Source: a virus
Strand: one strand, 5' to 3'
DNA length: 26,078 nucleotides
Virus record (IMG/VR): IMGVR_UViG_3300005253_000634
Location: 1-26,078 of that record
In this document: positions 1-7,004 of the stretch, piece by piece
Layout of the letters: every line of letters starts with the position of its first letter
Numbering within the stretch: position 1 is the first letter of the stretch
Position numbers and translations under genes: made by a program
The notes under the pieces: generated by a model
The model's input: only the letters and a program-made list of their open reading frames with translations
Told to the model about the DNA's origin: nothing
Database searches by the model: none

Positions 1-235
1 CATAAACTCTCTTGACTGCTAAGGGATGGATAATTCCAGCAGCTAAAGTATCAGCGGGAATTATTACATCTTCATCATTAACTGTGAGAACTCGCAACGC
101 ACCAGCAACCGCAATGGAAATACCCCTGGTTGCCATAGGAGTTCCTGCAAAATCTATAATGGCAGTATCGCTAGGAGTAATAAGGGTAATATGCTCTGCT
201 GGTATAATCTCTTTTCCAAATATTCTATGACCCAT
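1..235 (-). CDS. Spike-base-like phage structural protein, C-terminus beyond window
   Basis: This open frame starts at ATG 235 behind a very strong ribosome site (GGAGGTGA, 241-248) and runs off the left edge, so the C-terminus is missing. The visible 78 residues begin MGHRIFGKEIIPAEHITLIT and continue with PSDT, then a short beta-rich repeat ending in AGIIHPLAVKRVY. Small phage and gene-transfer-agent proteins of the spike-base type (RCAP_rcc01079-like) share this plan: a PSDT motif, a glycine/alanine-rich strand, then a strand ending in LPV-x-V-x-R-V. By that resemblance it would be a small virion or tail-spike-base component. It follows the sigma-like gene by 36 nt, so structural genes resume immediately downstream of the replication block. 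The family assignment rests on pattern memory only. The plus-strand frame at 12-230 is its shadow. Confidence 0.55.
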   Translation of the reverse strand, partial: MGHRIFGKEIIPAEHITLITPSDTAIIDFAGTPMATRGISIAVAGALRVLTVNDEDVIIPADTLAAGIIHPLAVKRVY

Positions 236-271
236 TATAGTCACCTCCGTCAATAATATTTACCAAAACCC

Positions 272-976
272 TCATGGCACCCTAAAATACAATCCACTAA
301 ACAGAATGGTAATCCTACCATAAGCTTCTTCTCCTAATACCTCTCTAAGCTCTGGTAACAATGAAAACTCATCAGGCTCATTATCAGTGATCTTAGAATA
401 ACCTTCGTACATCGTCCTGATATGAATTAGTGTACTATGGTAAAGTACAGTAGCAATATTCCTTTTGAGACTGTACATTCTCATCATATTGGCTATAGCT
501 CCTCTAGCTTTACCATATACCCCATCTATTATACAATCAAACACATATATCGTAGCATCATCTAAGATGTCTACAGGTATAGTTGGAAATCTCTCTCTAT
601 TTCTGATTATAAGATTTTTTATGATGTCATCCTCATAATCAAAGTCAAGCTTTACAGGCTCAAATACCTGTTCTAGAACAGCAGCCAGTCTGTATTCTCT
701 ATTCTCTTTGCTTATGTAGGTATTGCAACAGTTTGAAAATACTGAGGACAGGTAAAAGTGTAATATAGCTATATCAGGATTGAAATTACCTAGTGCGGCA
801 GGAATCTTTATAAGACATTCCTGTACCATATCATCCTTGTACTCCCTTGGATATTTCGATGCAATAACTTCTGCTAGGTTTATAGACTCCTCAATAATCT
901 CCTCTAAGATATCATTATCTTTAGAGAATAACCATTCCCCCGCCAACTCCGTTACGTAATCGCAATCGAATATCAT
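272..976 (-). CDS. Sigma-factor-like protein (possible late transcription factor)
   Basis: This is a 234-residue acidic protein. Residues about 40-100 look like sigma-70 region 2: a helix with DDMVQE, a segment with NFNP, then a helix running into YISKENRE. This resembles the layout of phage sigma factors such as those of SPO1 or T4 gp55. The C-terminal half is helical, but I see no clear region 4 helix-turn-helix. If the assignment holds, it would direct host RNA polymerase to a phage promoter class. It is the last gene of the block before structural genes resume, which fits a late-gene regulator. Its ATGA start overlaps the resolvase stop, implying translational coupling. A second protein of similar type lies at 14064-14708. 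The call is tentative because the motif match is weak and judged by eye. Confidence 0.4.
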   Translation of the reverse strand: MIFDCDYVTELAGEWLFSKDNDILEEIIEESINLAEVIASKYPREYKDDMVQECLIKIPAALGNFNPDIAILHFYLSSVFSNCCNTYISKENREYRLAAVLEQVFEPVKLDFDYEDDIIKNLIIRNRERFPTIPVDILDDATIYVFDCIIDGVYGKARGAIANMMRMYSLKRNIATVLYHSTLIHIRTMYEGYSKITDNEPDEFSLLPELREVLGEEAYGRITILFSGLYFRVP

Positions 977-1512
977 TCAGGAGATTCAATCTGTTCCCAT
1001 CCATACAACGCAATACAAATAGCATCAGCAATACCATCATGCAACTTTTTACCTTTAGGTTTCAAAGTAGGAAGTTTATATTCCAGGTCAAGACAATACT
1101 GAATTGATACGTCCTTGTCAGTCTCTCCCTCTTCTCTAGGTGGTAACATACCCTTCCACTCGACTGGACGAACCTCCTCTATTTGGATACTTAACAAGTC
1201 TAGTATAGCAGTGATCCTACCATAATTCTCAGCTATACCAAATTGTCCCTTCTGCCCACCTCTAACCTGTTGTATCTCTATAAACGCTTTATATTCAAAT
1301 GTAAAATGCTTTGATAACCAACTATGATGCTTTGATAACCAACTATGATGCTTTGATAACCAACTATGATAATACTCTAATATTAGCTCTTGTAACTTGC
1401 CAACATCAACCTTGCCATTCACCTGTGGTAATGGATATGCCAGACAGTTCTTACCCTCATCCATGAAGGCAATACCACCTTGCTTACCCGGATCGATCCC
1501 TGTGACAATCAT
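973..1512 (-). CDS. RuvC-like Holliday junction resolvase with an internal heptapeptide triplication
   Basis: This is a 179-residue protein of the RNase H-fold RuvC superfamily. Visible acidic metal ligands are D7 in GIDPGK, E79 in FIEIQQ, and D159/D163 in LHDGIADA, so the catalytic set appears complete. In phages such enzymes cleave branched recombination or replication DNA before packaging. Between the first and second catalytic motifs, residues 49-69 are three perfect copies of HSWLSKH, encoded by a 21-bp tandem repeat, where other family members have a short linker. The repeat keeps the frame. No clear ribosome site precedes ATG 1512, which sits 2 nt after the stop of the upstream gene, so coupling is likely. 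Context with RecA, flap nuclease and Mre11-like genes supports a recombination role. Confidence 0.8.
   Translation of the reverse strand: MIVTGIDPGKQGGIAFMDEGKNCLAYPLPQVNGKVDVGKLQELILEYYHSWLSKHHSWLSKHHSWLSKHFTFEYKAFIEIQQVRGGQKGQFGIAENYGRITAILDLLSIQIEEVRPVEWKGMLPPREEGETDKDVSIQYCLDLEYKLPTLKPKGKKLHDGIADAICIALYGWEQIESPE
1306..1368 (-). repeat. Three perfect 21-bp tandem copies inside the resolvase gene
   Basis: The plus-strand unit starts atgctttgataacc and ends aactatg. It occurs at 1306-1326, 1327-1347 and 1348-1368 without a single mismatch. Each unit encodes the heptapeptide HSWLSKH on the minus strand. Perfect identity at synonymous positions indicates a recent slippage or duplication event, or a locus that still changes copy number. 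Confidence 0.97.
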
Positions 1513-1513
1513 C

Positions 1514-2011
1514 TTAATCTGCTATAGCTATTAAAGCTATGTGTTGAGCTTCTCTTCTAATACGATCAATCAAGGCTTCTATTGTTGAATATTGTTGTAT
1601 GCCATATTCTCTACACACAATATCTACATTTCCTTTGCGCCAAAATCCTTCTGGACAACATACCTTCAGTTTTCTACTAGAACACCTAGCATACAGTCCA
1701 AACTCCATTAAGGTAATTGGTGCTATAGTATCAGGATCAAAGTACATCATAATCGAATCACAACGTTCTAGTCCTGTTAATTCCCATTCTACTTGTTCTA
1801 CAAACTGAGGGCTTTCCAATGTCTGTTCCCATGAACTGTCCCAATCATCTCTTCTGGGATTGATAATGATACCAACAACATCACTCAGTGCCTTCTCTAC
1901 CTTATCTTGCCAGTTCTCAGCTTTCCCCATTTCAATACTACCAGCTAGAAACACACTATAAAGTTTTGACATTGGATACATTACTTCACTTGGTGGTTTT
2001 ATTACTTTCAC
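1514..2011 (-). CDS. Nucleoside 2-deoxyribosyltransferase-like protein
   Basis: This is a 165-residue protein with a GTG start at 2011, placed 7 nt behind GGAG and overlapping the preceding stop (GTGA). Recognisable family features are the N-terminal strand with VFLAGSIEMG, then NPRRDDWDSSW, QVEWELTGLERCD, and FDPDTIAPITLMEFGLYA. This order (loop after the first strand, NPRRxxWD, central acidic helix, LMEFGL) is typical of the nucleoside 2-deoxyribosyltransferase-like family of phages and bacteria. Characterised relatives move deoxyribose between bases; many phage homologues have no proven substrate. The Glu in LMEFG is the likely catalytic acid. It sits among small unknown genes in the recombination cluster and may serve nucleotide salvage or base supply. 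Confidence 0.7.
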   Translation of the reverse strand: MKVIKPPSEVMYPMSKLYSVFLAGSIEMGKAENWQDKVEKALSDVVGIIINPRRDDWDSSWEQTLESPQFVEQVEWELTGLERCDSIMMYFDPDTIAPITLMEFGLYARCSSRKLKVCCPEGFWRKGNVDIVCREYGIQQYSTIEALIDRIRREAQHIALIAIAD

Positions 2012-2346
2012 TTCACTACTCCTACTAAAAATAGCTTATACAAGGAAACCATTGCAGCAGGTGCCACAATGGATAACCATACCAACCTTTGCCTAGTCCT
2101 TGATCCTATCTCAGGACGTGTAAACCTTTTCTTAGGTTTGGATACTTCCTCTAAACCTTTGAGATAATTTTCATTAAGCCTAACACGATAACCATATTCA
2201 GAGAGGGTATCCTCAATGATAGAATTATTCCACTGTATATCAAAACTGTAAGCCTCTAGGATCTTCTGAACCTCTTCAATGGTAATTACACCATCCTCTA
2301 ATGCTCTTTCAATTTCTCCTCCGACTCGTATATTGTTATTGTACAT
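2008..2346 (-). CDS. Hypothetical protein with one C-terminal membrane segment
   Basis: This is a 112-residue protein that I do not recognise. Residues 1-70 are charged and probably helical, and a basic patch follows (KPKKRFTRPEIGSRTRQR). The last 25 residues (from LVWLSIVAPAAMVSLYKLFL) are hydrophobic and could be a single membrane anchor with the basic patch on the cytoplasmic side. It starts at ATG 2346 behind AGGAG, with the ribosome site lying in the end of the upstream gene. A holin is conceivable from the anchor, but nothing specific supports that, and most class III holins have an N-terminal segment. Confidence 0.6.
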   Translation of the reverse strand: MYNNNIRVGGEIERALEDGVITIEEVQKILEAYSFDIQWNNSIIEDTLSEYGYRVRLNENYLKGLEEVSKPKKRFTRPEIGSRTRQRLVWLSIVAPAAMVSLYKLFLVGVVK

Positions 2347-2351
2347 CTTAA

Positions 2352-2552
2352 TTACTCCTCTTTCGCCCTGTCATGTACTGAACAATCAGCTTCAGGTACA
2401 AACTGTTGAATAGGATTCCCACTCAAATCCTTAAACCACGTCATTCCACATTCATAACCACAATTACCAGTCAGGATATATTTCAAACGTGTCCACATGG
2501 GCCATACCCAATAGAATTTGCCCGTCCAATTGCGATAGAATCTAGGCAACAT
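2352..2552 (-). CDS. Small hypothetical protein rich in aromatic residues
   Basis: This is a 66-residue protein of unknown function. It has many Trp/Tyr/Phe residues at the N-terminus (MLPRFYRNWTGKFYWVWPMW) and three Cys residues (NCGYEC and a later DCS), which might bind a metal. I place the start at ATG 2552, six bases after a GAGGAG site that straddles the end of the exonuclease gene. A TTG one codon earlier is possible but too close to the site. It is tightly coupled to neighbours on both sides, so it is probably real. Confidence 0.55.
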   Translation of the reverse strand: MLPRFYRNWTGKFYWVWPMWTRLKYILTGNCGYECGMTWFKDLSGNPIQQFVPEADCSVHDRAKEE

Positions 2553-2555
2553 CAA

Positions 2556-3536
2556 TCACTCCTCTATTGGAAATCTCTGTTCACATATAACTGGTGTTCT
2601 TAAAGGTGCTGTGCATAATCTTGGCTCCTCTAATACTCGTACATTCTTGTACAGGTCTGGTTCCATAAGACTGATAAATACATTACCAAACAGATAGTCC
2701 TTCAATGCCTTCACATTGGCTGTTTGGTAATATTCTAACTCCTCTATAATAGCTAACCTAGCTCCTGTCCTGTCTGCCCAAAGAGCCATGACCTTAACGT
2801 TCTTTGCCAAGTTCTCAATACCAAAATCTCTTATATTCTGACCTATCTTACCACTTATCTCACCTCTAGGATTAGCACCATGAGCAGCATTGATTATACC
2901 TGATAATGACTTGTATTTTTGGAAATATTCTGTAGCTCTCTTAGGACCAATGCCAGGAACACCCTTGATATTATCACTAGTATCTCCCTGTAAGGCTCTC
3001 CAATGAACATAGTCCTTGACTGATACACCACACTCCTTCTCTATATAATCCTCATCTATAATAGCCTTCTTACCTGGATGATAAACATAGACATCTTCCA
3101 TAGTTATAACCTGGAACATATCCTCATCACCTGAGACAATAATAACCTCTTCATAAAATGCCATGTAAGCCATAAATGCAGCTTGATACATTATATCATC
3201 TGCTTCCATGGCTCTACGCCTGACGTTTAATATACCTGCTGATGGTAGTGCTACTGTAGCTAACTCTTGTAGTTGCCGGATAAAGTTCGCATAATCATCT
3301 TCATCATCTCTAGTCCTGTTAGCCTTATATGATGGTACAACTTCCCTACGAAATCTTGGTATGCCACCATCCCAAGCCACTATACAAGCAGTAGGATGAA
3401 ACTTGTTGAATAAAGCCTTGATATTATGCATAAACCCATAGGTCACACTGACGTCTGTACCATCTGGATTGGTTAAACTGAACACATGTCTAACCCTATG
3501 AGCCATGTTGTTGCCATCAATTATTAGCAGTGTCAT
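2556..3536 (-). CDS. 5'-3' exonuclease / flap endonuclease
   Basis: This is a 326-residue FEN family nuclease, equivalent to T4 RNase H or the Pol I 5' nuclease domain, which removes RNA primers and flaps. Numbered from ATG 3536, the metal ligands are D7 (LLIIDGNN), D56 (AWDGG), E111/D113/D114 (MEADD), D137/D139 (SGDEDM) and D185/D188 (GDTSDN). A helix-hairpin-helix (GVPGIGPKRA, about 193-201) follows. The helical arch carries SYKANR. The DNA polymerase encoded in this window has no 5' nuclease domain, so this gene supplies that activity in trans. I chose ATG 3536 because AGAGGA precedes it at proper distance and the family starts right at this strand. The upstream in-frame ATG at 3572 has no ribosome site and lies inside the preceding gene. 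Confidence 0.9.
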   Translation of the reverse strand: MTLLIIDGNNMAHRVRHVFSLTNPDGTDVSVTYGFMHNIKALFNKFHPTACIVAWDGGIPRFRREVVPSYKANRTRDDEDDYANFIRQLQELATVALPSAGILNVRRRAMEADDIMYQAAFMAYMAFYEEVIIVSGDEDMFQVITMEDVYVYHPGKKAIIDEDYIEKECGVSVKDYVHWRALQGDTSDNIKGVPGIGPKRATEYFQKYKSLSGIINAAHGANPRGEISGKIGQNIRDFGIENLAKNVKVMALWADRTGARLAIIEELEYYQTANVKALKDYLFGNVFISLMEPDLYKNVRVLEEPRLCTAPLRTPVICEQRFPIEE

Positions 3537-3735
3537 GGATATCCTCTGCTTCGCACATAAACACCTTGACATTATGTGTATTTATCAAGTATGTTATCTC
3601 TAGTATAATCCATACCCTCCTCAAAGCATCCAGTGGTACTCTACTGAGCTTATCATAACTAGTGCTCAACATATCGTTTATACACCTGAGTAGCTCTTCA
3701 TCTGTCATTTGGTAATCACTAAGTAATTTCGTCAT
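3517..3735 (-). CDS. Small hypothetical protein between recA and the exonuclease gene
   Basis: This is a 72-residue protein, mostly helical by composition, with no motif I recognise. Its start overlaps the end of the recombinase gene by 17 nt, and its end overlaps the exonuclease start by 20 nt, so it is translationally sandwiched. The ribosome site is weak, and an internal ATG at codon 10 is an alternative start. Confidence 0.5.
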   Translation of the reverse strand: MTKLLSDYQMTDEELLRCINDMLSTSYDKLSRVPLDALRRVWIILEITYLINTHNVKVFMCEAEDIHDTANN

Positions 3736-4714
3736 CTAGGATCATCTGTGCTATCTCATCATAATACCTATCGAATACGTCATCCCATGTTAGTTTCTTA
3801 AACTTGACTTCACCAATGGATATATGCAACCCATAGTTACCACCTGATTTTACATCCATGTAATCTGTATCCTTGAGATACAAAAGTGCTGCACCTGCAT
3901 CATCTATACCATATCCAAAATATACTGGTAGTGTTGCTCTCCTAAATGGCATAGCCACTTTATTCTTAACTACACTAGCTATTATATCCTCTCCTATAAT
4001 CTTCTTACCCTCTTTGATTTTCTTAGCATGCTTTAGCTGCACTCTAATGGATGAATAAAATGCCACTGCCTTACCACCAAATGTAGCTGTCTTATCACCG
4101 TACATAACATCCAATCTCTGCCTAGTCTGGTTTAGGAACAGAGCACAAACCCTATCTTTGGATATCAGCTTGTCCAGTTTGCGTAATCCTTGAGATATTA
4201 ACAGTGCATGTCTGCCATATGTAGCCTTACCATATTCATTCTCTATCTCTTTCTTTGCAGATGTAGCAGCTATGCTATCCCAAACTACAAATAGTAGGCC
4301 ATCTGGATTAGTCTCTTGCTTGACTATAATTGCATTCTCTATTAATTGGAAAACACCGTCATCACCGTCTAGTGTATCTGGAACAGCGTATAATATAGTA
4401 TCTACATTTACCCCTAATTGCTTCATTACGTCAATGGAAACAGCACTCTCTGTATCGACATACAGGACTGTATGACCTTTCGCTTGTGCTTCTGCTGCTA
4501 CATGTGCTGCTATCAGGCTCTTACCTGTTGACTCATCCCCGTATATCTCTGTGATACGTCCTACTGGTAATCCTCCTCCTAGGATTGAATCTAGAGCTAA
4601 ACATCCTGTAGACATGACCTCATGGATAATACATGGGGAGTCATCATCACTCAGGAATGTAACCTTAGCACTACCACTCTCATTAAGAGCATCAATCATA
4701 TCTTGGATTGACAT
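3719..4714 (-). CDS. RecA/UvsX-type recombinase
   Basis: This is a 331-residue strand-exchange recombinase. It shows Walker A GDESTGKS (59-66), a catalytic-glutamate strand VDTES (E89), Walker B FVVWDS (D146), and an L1/L2-region sequence with LNQTR. A tail ending in ILDDEIT replaces the usual longer RecA C-terminal domain. The protein would form filaments on single-stranded DNA and drive homologous pairing in recombination-dependent replication. ATG 4714 shares a base with the stop of the phosphoesterase gene (TAATG). The SSB and a possible mediator are encoded upstream in the same direction, matching the UvsX/gp32/UvsY partnership of T4. Bacterial RecA and phage UvsX types are hard to separate by eye, so I leave the symbol blank. 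Confidence 0.92.
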   Translation of the reverse strand: MSIQDMIDALNESGSAKVTFLSDDDSPCIIHEVMSTGCLALDSILGGGLPVGRITEIYGDESTGKSLIAAHVAAEAQAKGHTVLYVDTESAVSIDVMKQLGVNVDTILYAVPDTLDGDDGVFQLIENAIIVKQETNPDGLLFVVWDSIAATSAKKEIENEYGKATYGRHALLISQGLRKLDKLISKDRVCALFLNQTRQRLDVMYGDKTATFGGKAVAFYSSIRVQLKHAKKIKEGKKIIGEDIIASVVKNKVAMPFRRATLPVYFGYGIDDAGAALLYLKDTDYMDVKSGGNYGLHISIGEVKFKKLTWDDVFDRYYDEIAQMILDDEIT

Positions 4715-5445
4715 TACTTTACCTCTACAAATTGATAGTCTGTCTGATCATTGGAAATAGTAACATGGCAGAATCCCTTAGTACCTTTCTCTATGCCATA
4801 CACTGCACCTAAGCTGCCTGAGTACACTATGTTCTTGGCTAACTCATGATATTTATGCTTGTGACCTAATGCCACATAATCCCAACCCCTAAGATCATTA
4901 ATGGATATCTGTGTGTAAGGTTCTAAATGAGCTACTAGAATAGATACACACTTGTACCTGTTAATATCCCACGACATGAAATCTATAGCCTGAGCAGTTA
5001 CCTCTATTGATAATTCCTGAGGACTCCTCTTATGCACATCCATATGATCTAACCACTGAGTCCTAGAGGGATATGGCAAACATGCAACATGGACATTTCC
5101 ACTCTTAGTTTCTATCAAAAATGACTTAGATATTACAGTAGTATACGTATTGAATATCCCTAAGTCTAGTGAATTATCTATACCTGTTCTCCTAGCAGTA
5201 GACTGATCATGATTGCCTGGAACTAGAACTACCGGACATGTATTGGATAAGTCCTCTATCCTCATAGCAAACTCATCCCTATAGACATAGTTAGGATCAT
5301 GCCTGTGATATGCATCACCAGCAAACACGACAAGATCAGCTTGGATATCCTCTGTGTATTCTACCATACAATCCAACATATCTAGAGGATCATCAAGCTG
5401 ATCGTTTACACCTATATGAAGATCTGAAAAGTGTACTATTTCCAA
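4714..5445 (-). CDS. SbcD/Mre11-like metallophosphoesterase nuclease
   Basis: This is a 243-residue calcineurin-like phosphoesterase. All metal-site motifs are visible: D8/H10 (FSDLHIG), D44 (AGDAYH), GNHD (77-80), H173 (VAHLEP) and GHKH (194-197). This is the nuclease half of SbcCD, Mre11/Rad50 or T4 gp47/gp46, which processes double-strand ends for recombination. At 243 residues it is shorter than SbcD (about 400) and lacks the C-terminal partner-binding region. No SbcC/Rad50/gp46-like gene is present in this window. The start is TTG 5445, because the family motif begins right there and TAGGAA precedes it; there is no ATG nearby. It overlaps the recombinase start. Confidence 0.85.
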   Translation of the reverse strand: MEIVHFSDLHIGVNDQLDDPLDMLDCMVEYTEDIQADLVVFAGDAYHRHDPNYVYRDEFAMRIEDLSNTCPVVLVPGNHDQSTARRTGIDNSLDLGIFNTYTTVISKSFLIETKSGNVHVACLPYPSRTQWLDHMDVHKRSPQELSIEVTAQAIDFMSWDINRYKCVSILVAHLEPYTQISINDLRGWDYVALGHKHKYHELAKNIVYSGSLGAVYGIEKGTKGFCHVTISNDQTDYQFVEVK

Positions 5446-5452
5446 GTAATTC

Positions 5453-5668
5453 CTATCTCCTAATGGCGACGGCTGGAATACTTGCTAAATGTTGCTCGAT
5501 TAGGCGCATTGTTCGTAGCTTTGCCACTGCATCATTAGCTTGGTAGGCTTTACCAATATCCTCAATGTACTTACTAAGAACAGGATCGTGTTTGCGCAGT
5601 ATGCTAGAAAGCCTGTAGCATACCTGTGCTTGTGCATCTAACTTATCCCTTATTGCATGATTTACCAT
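5453..5668 (-). CDS. Small helical hypothetical protein
   Basis: This is a 71-residue protein of unknown function, all-helical in composition (KLDAQAQVCYRLSSIL and further amphipathic helices). I start it at ATG 5668, which lies 5 nt behind a good AGGAGA site. A longer reading would need TTG 5689 with no site. It ends 7 nt before the phosphoesterase start, and its own stop region (AGGAGATAG) provides ribosome-binding sequence for that gene. Confidence 0.55.
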   Translation of the reverse strand: MVNHAIRDKLDAQAQVCYRLSSILRKHDPVLSKYIEDIGKAYQANDAVAKLRTMRLIEQHLASIPAVAIRR

Positions 5669-5676
5669 TTTATCTC

Positions 5677-5961
5677 CTATTTCCCCCAAGAATGGCTTTT
5701 AGTACCAATATTATTAACGTGGCTTATGTGTTTGCTATATAGTTGCCACAAAATATTGATACAAATACCCCCTATTTGAACGATTTCTAATTCCAGTGGG
5801 TCATCATGTTTTCCGCGTGAGGCTAATATAGCCTCTGCTATTTCTTCAAGCAACGTAGACATAGCGGGTCTCATTTCTCTGTGCTTGTGTGCGTCCTCTA
5901 ATACAGCGGTTACAGCATTATCGTAAAAACGCTTTTCCTGATATGTCATTTCTTTTGTCAT
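5677..5961 (-). CDS. MazG-like small protein (possible nucleotide pyrophosphohydrolase)
   Basis: This is a 94-residue helical protein. The central stretch LLEEIAEAILASRGKHDDPL followed by ELEIVQIGGICINIL has the layout of short MazG-like all-alpha NTP pyrophosphohydrolases: E-E-x-x-E on one helix, then a helix with E-L-x-Q. Those enzymes hydrolyse nucleoside triphosphates to monophosphates, and phages use them in nucleotide supply or in stress-alarmone control. The second acidic motif is incomplete (ExxxxV instead of ExxD), so activity is uncertain. Its ATG 5961 has only weak ribosome-site sequence (AAAGAG), and that site lies in one arm of a long inverted repeat described separately. Translation may therefore be structurally controlled. 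Confidence 0.5.
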   Translation of the reverse strand: MTKEMTYQEKRFYDNAVTAVLEDAHKHREMRPAMSTLLEEIAEAILASRGKHDDPLELEIVQIGGICINILWQLYSKHISHVNNIGTKSHSWGK

Positions 5962-5962
5962 T

Positions 5963-6142
5963 TTTAAGTAGCTCTTTACCAGAGGTAGGATTTAAGGTAT
6001 ATTTCCCAGATCCCAATCCATAAAACCGTTTCTAGAATGGTTAAATTTTATTGCCCTGAGTTCAATCCTAGGATCGCCTCTCTGAAGTTATTGCCCCAGA
6101 GTTTAGCTTGCTCAAGATACCTCTGGTAAAGAATCACTTAAA
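5963..6142 (-). repeat. Long inverted repeat with a 130-nt insert, abutting a start codon; possible structured RNA
   Basis: The arms at 5963-5987 and 6118-6142 match in inverted orientation at 22 of 25 positions, including 15 consecutive perfect pairs (TCTTTACCAGAGGTA at 5973-5987 against 6118-6132). On the minus-strand transcript the 3' arm ends one base before AUG 5961 and contains its only ribosome-site-like sequence. The enclosed 130 nt hold a further hairpin (CTCTG/CAGAG), a 10-bp palindrome (ATCCTAGGAT) and a near-duplicate AACTCTGGGGCAATAA / AACTCAGGGCAATAA (6088-6103 and 6048-6062). No open frame fills it. It could be a cis-regulatory or processed RNA, or a small mobile-element remnant. 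Confidence 0.7.
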
Positions 6143-6182
6143 TAAGATTAGGCTAGGAGCCTATTTCTAAACCCCTAGCCTA
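6143..6182 (-). terminator. Probable terminator or processing hairpin after ssb
   Basis: Perfect 9-bp arms TAGGCTAGG (6174-6182 on the minus strand) and CCTAGCCTA (6149-6157) enclose a 16-nt loop. ATCTTATTT follows on the transcript. The hairpin starts 13 nt after the SSB stop codon. The U-tract is interrupted, so termination is probably partial. Confidence 0.55.
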
Positions 6183-6194
6183 CTATTGGATATC

Positions 6195-6998
6195 TTACCG
6201 CCGTCTACGTCGTCTACGTCTGACTTCTTTCTTGACAGGATGATCGTCCTCTTCATCTTCATCATCATCCTCATCATCACTTACAATATCCTCTACATCC
6301 ATATCCAAATCGAACTCTTCAACTAGTCGATCATATGGCAATACATACACAGCATGACCCTCTGATAACTCTGAATCCTCTTCTGGATCATCACTGACTT
6401 CTACCCAGGACAGATCTTTAGCCTTTTCCAATATACCATCTGCATCTTCTAACTCACTTGGAAATCTTCTAGGGATGACCTGATATTCTGTATTAAAGCC
6501 TGTACCCTCTCGTTCAACAGTAATGTCTGTACCCTCTATTAAATCATATATATCTCCATAGTCAGGATCATTGATAAAAGCAGCTATGGAAGAGAACACA
6601 GTCACACCAGGAGTATAGATAAATGGACCTTGAACACTGTCACCATCCCTGACAACAATATTCATCCAAAACATCTTTCTTACCCTCAGTGTACTTCCTA
6701 ATTTACGAGAAGCTTTGTCACCTGCTGAATACAGTTCCTGGACTATCTCACATATCGGACAATCTAATTCACTATCAGAAGTAAAGGATGGACAATATGC
6801 ATATTTACCCTCAGATATATTGTGACGTCCTACTTCTTGGAAAAAGTAGTCCATATCACCTATCTCTGGTAATATACGGATTGTATTCGAGCCTTGTTTT
6901 GGACTCCAAAACCCGCTACTGCCTCCTAAATCTGTATTAGCTAGTTTCTCTCTGATCCTTTCTAGCTTTGCCTTACGGCTTGCCTTTTTCTTTGCCAT
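6195..6998 (-). CDS. T4 gp32-like single-stranded DNA-binding protein
   Basis: This is a 267-residue protein. After a basic N-terminus (MAKKKASRKAKLERIREKLA) comes the gp32-type core: GFWSPKQGSNTIRILP, then a zinc module H59, C69, C80, C83 (CP...DCPICE), whose spacing is close to the gp32 ligands. The C-terminal region 200-257 is strongly acidic, as expected for the partner-recruiting tail of SSBs. Unusually, the protein then ends in EVRRRRRRRR, so the acidic tail is not terminal. It coats single-stranded DNA at forks and in recombination, and should work with the polymerase, helicases and recombinase encoded around it. ATG 6998 has AGGAG 8 nt upstream. The untranslated leader is long and repetitive and is discussed separately. 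Confidence 0.85.
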   Translation of the reverse strand: MAKKKASRKAKLERIREKLANTDLGGSSGFWSPKQGSNTIRILPEIGDMDYFFQEVGRHNISEGKYAYCPSFTSDSELDCPICEIVQELYSAGDKASRKLGSTLRVRKMFWMNIVVRDGDSVQGPFIYTPGVTVFSSIAAFINDPDYGDIYDLIEGTDITVEREGTGFNTEYQVIPRRFPSELEDADGILEKAKDLSWVEVSDDPEEDSELSEGHAVYVLPYDRLVEEFDLDMDVEDIVSDDEDDDEDEEDDHPVKKEVRRRRRRRR

Positions 6999-7004
6999 CT
7001 TTAC

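Noticed and set aside
12-230. A 72-codon plus-strand open frame at the left edge
   Set aside because: The opposite strand has a very strong ribosome site, an ATG and a recognisable phage structural pattern, so the plus frame is a shadow.
2639-2655. GTAC-N6-GTAC inside the exonuclease gene
   Set aside because: The spacer is six rather than four, it lies in coding sequence and there is no promoter next to it.
3537-3572. Longer N-terminus for the 5'-3' exonuclease from ATG 3572
   Set aside because: There is no ribosome site, the extra residues do not match the family start, and it lies inside the preceding gene.
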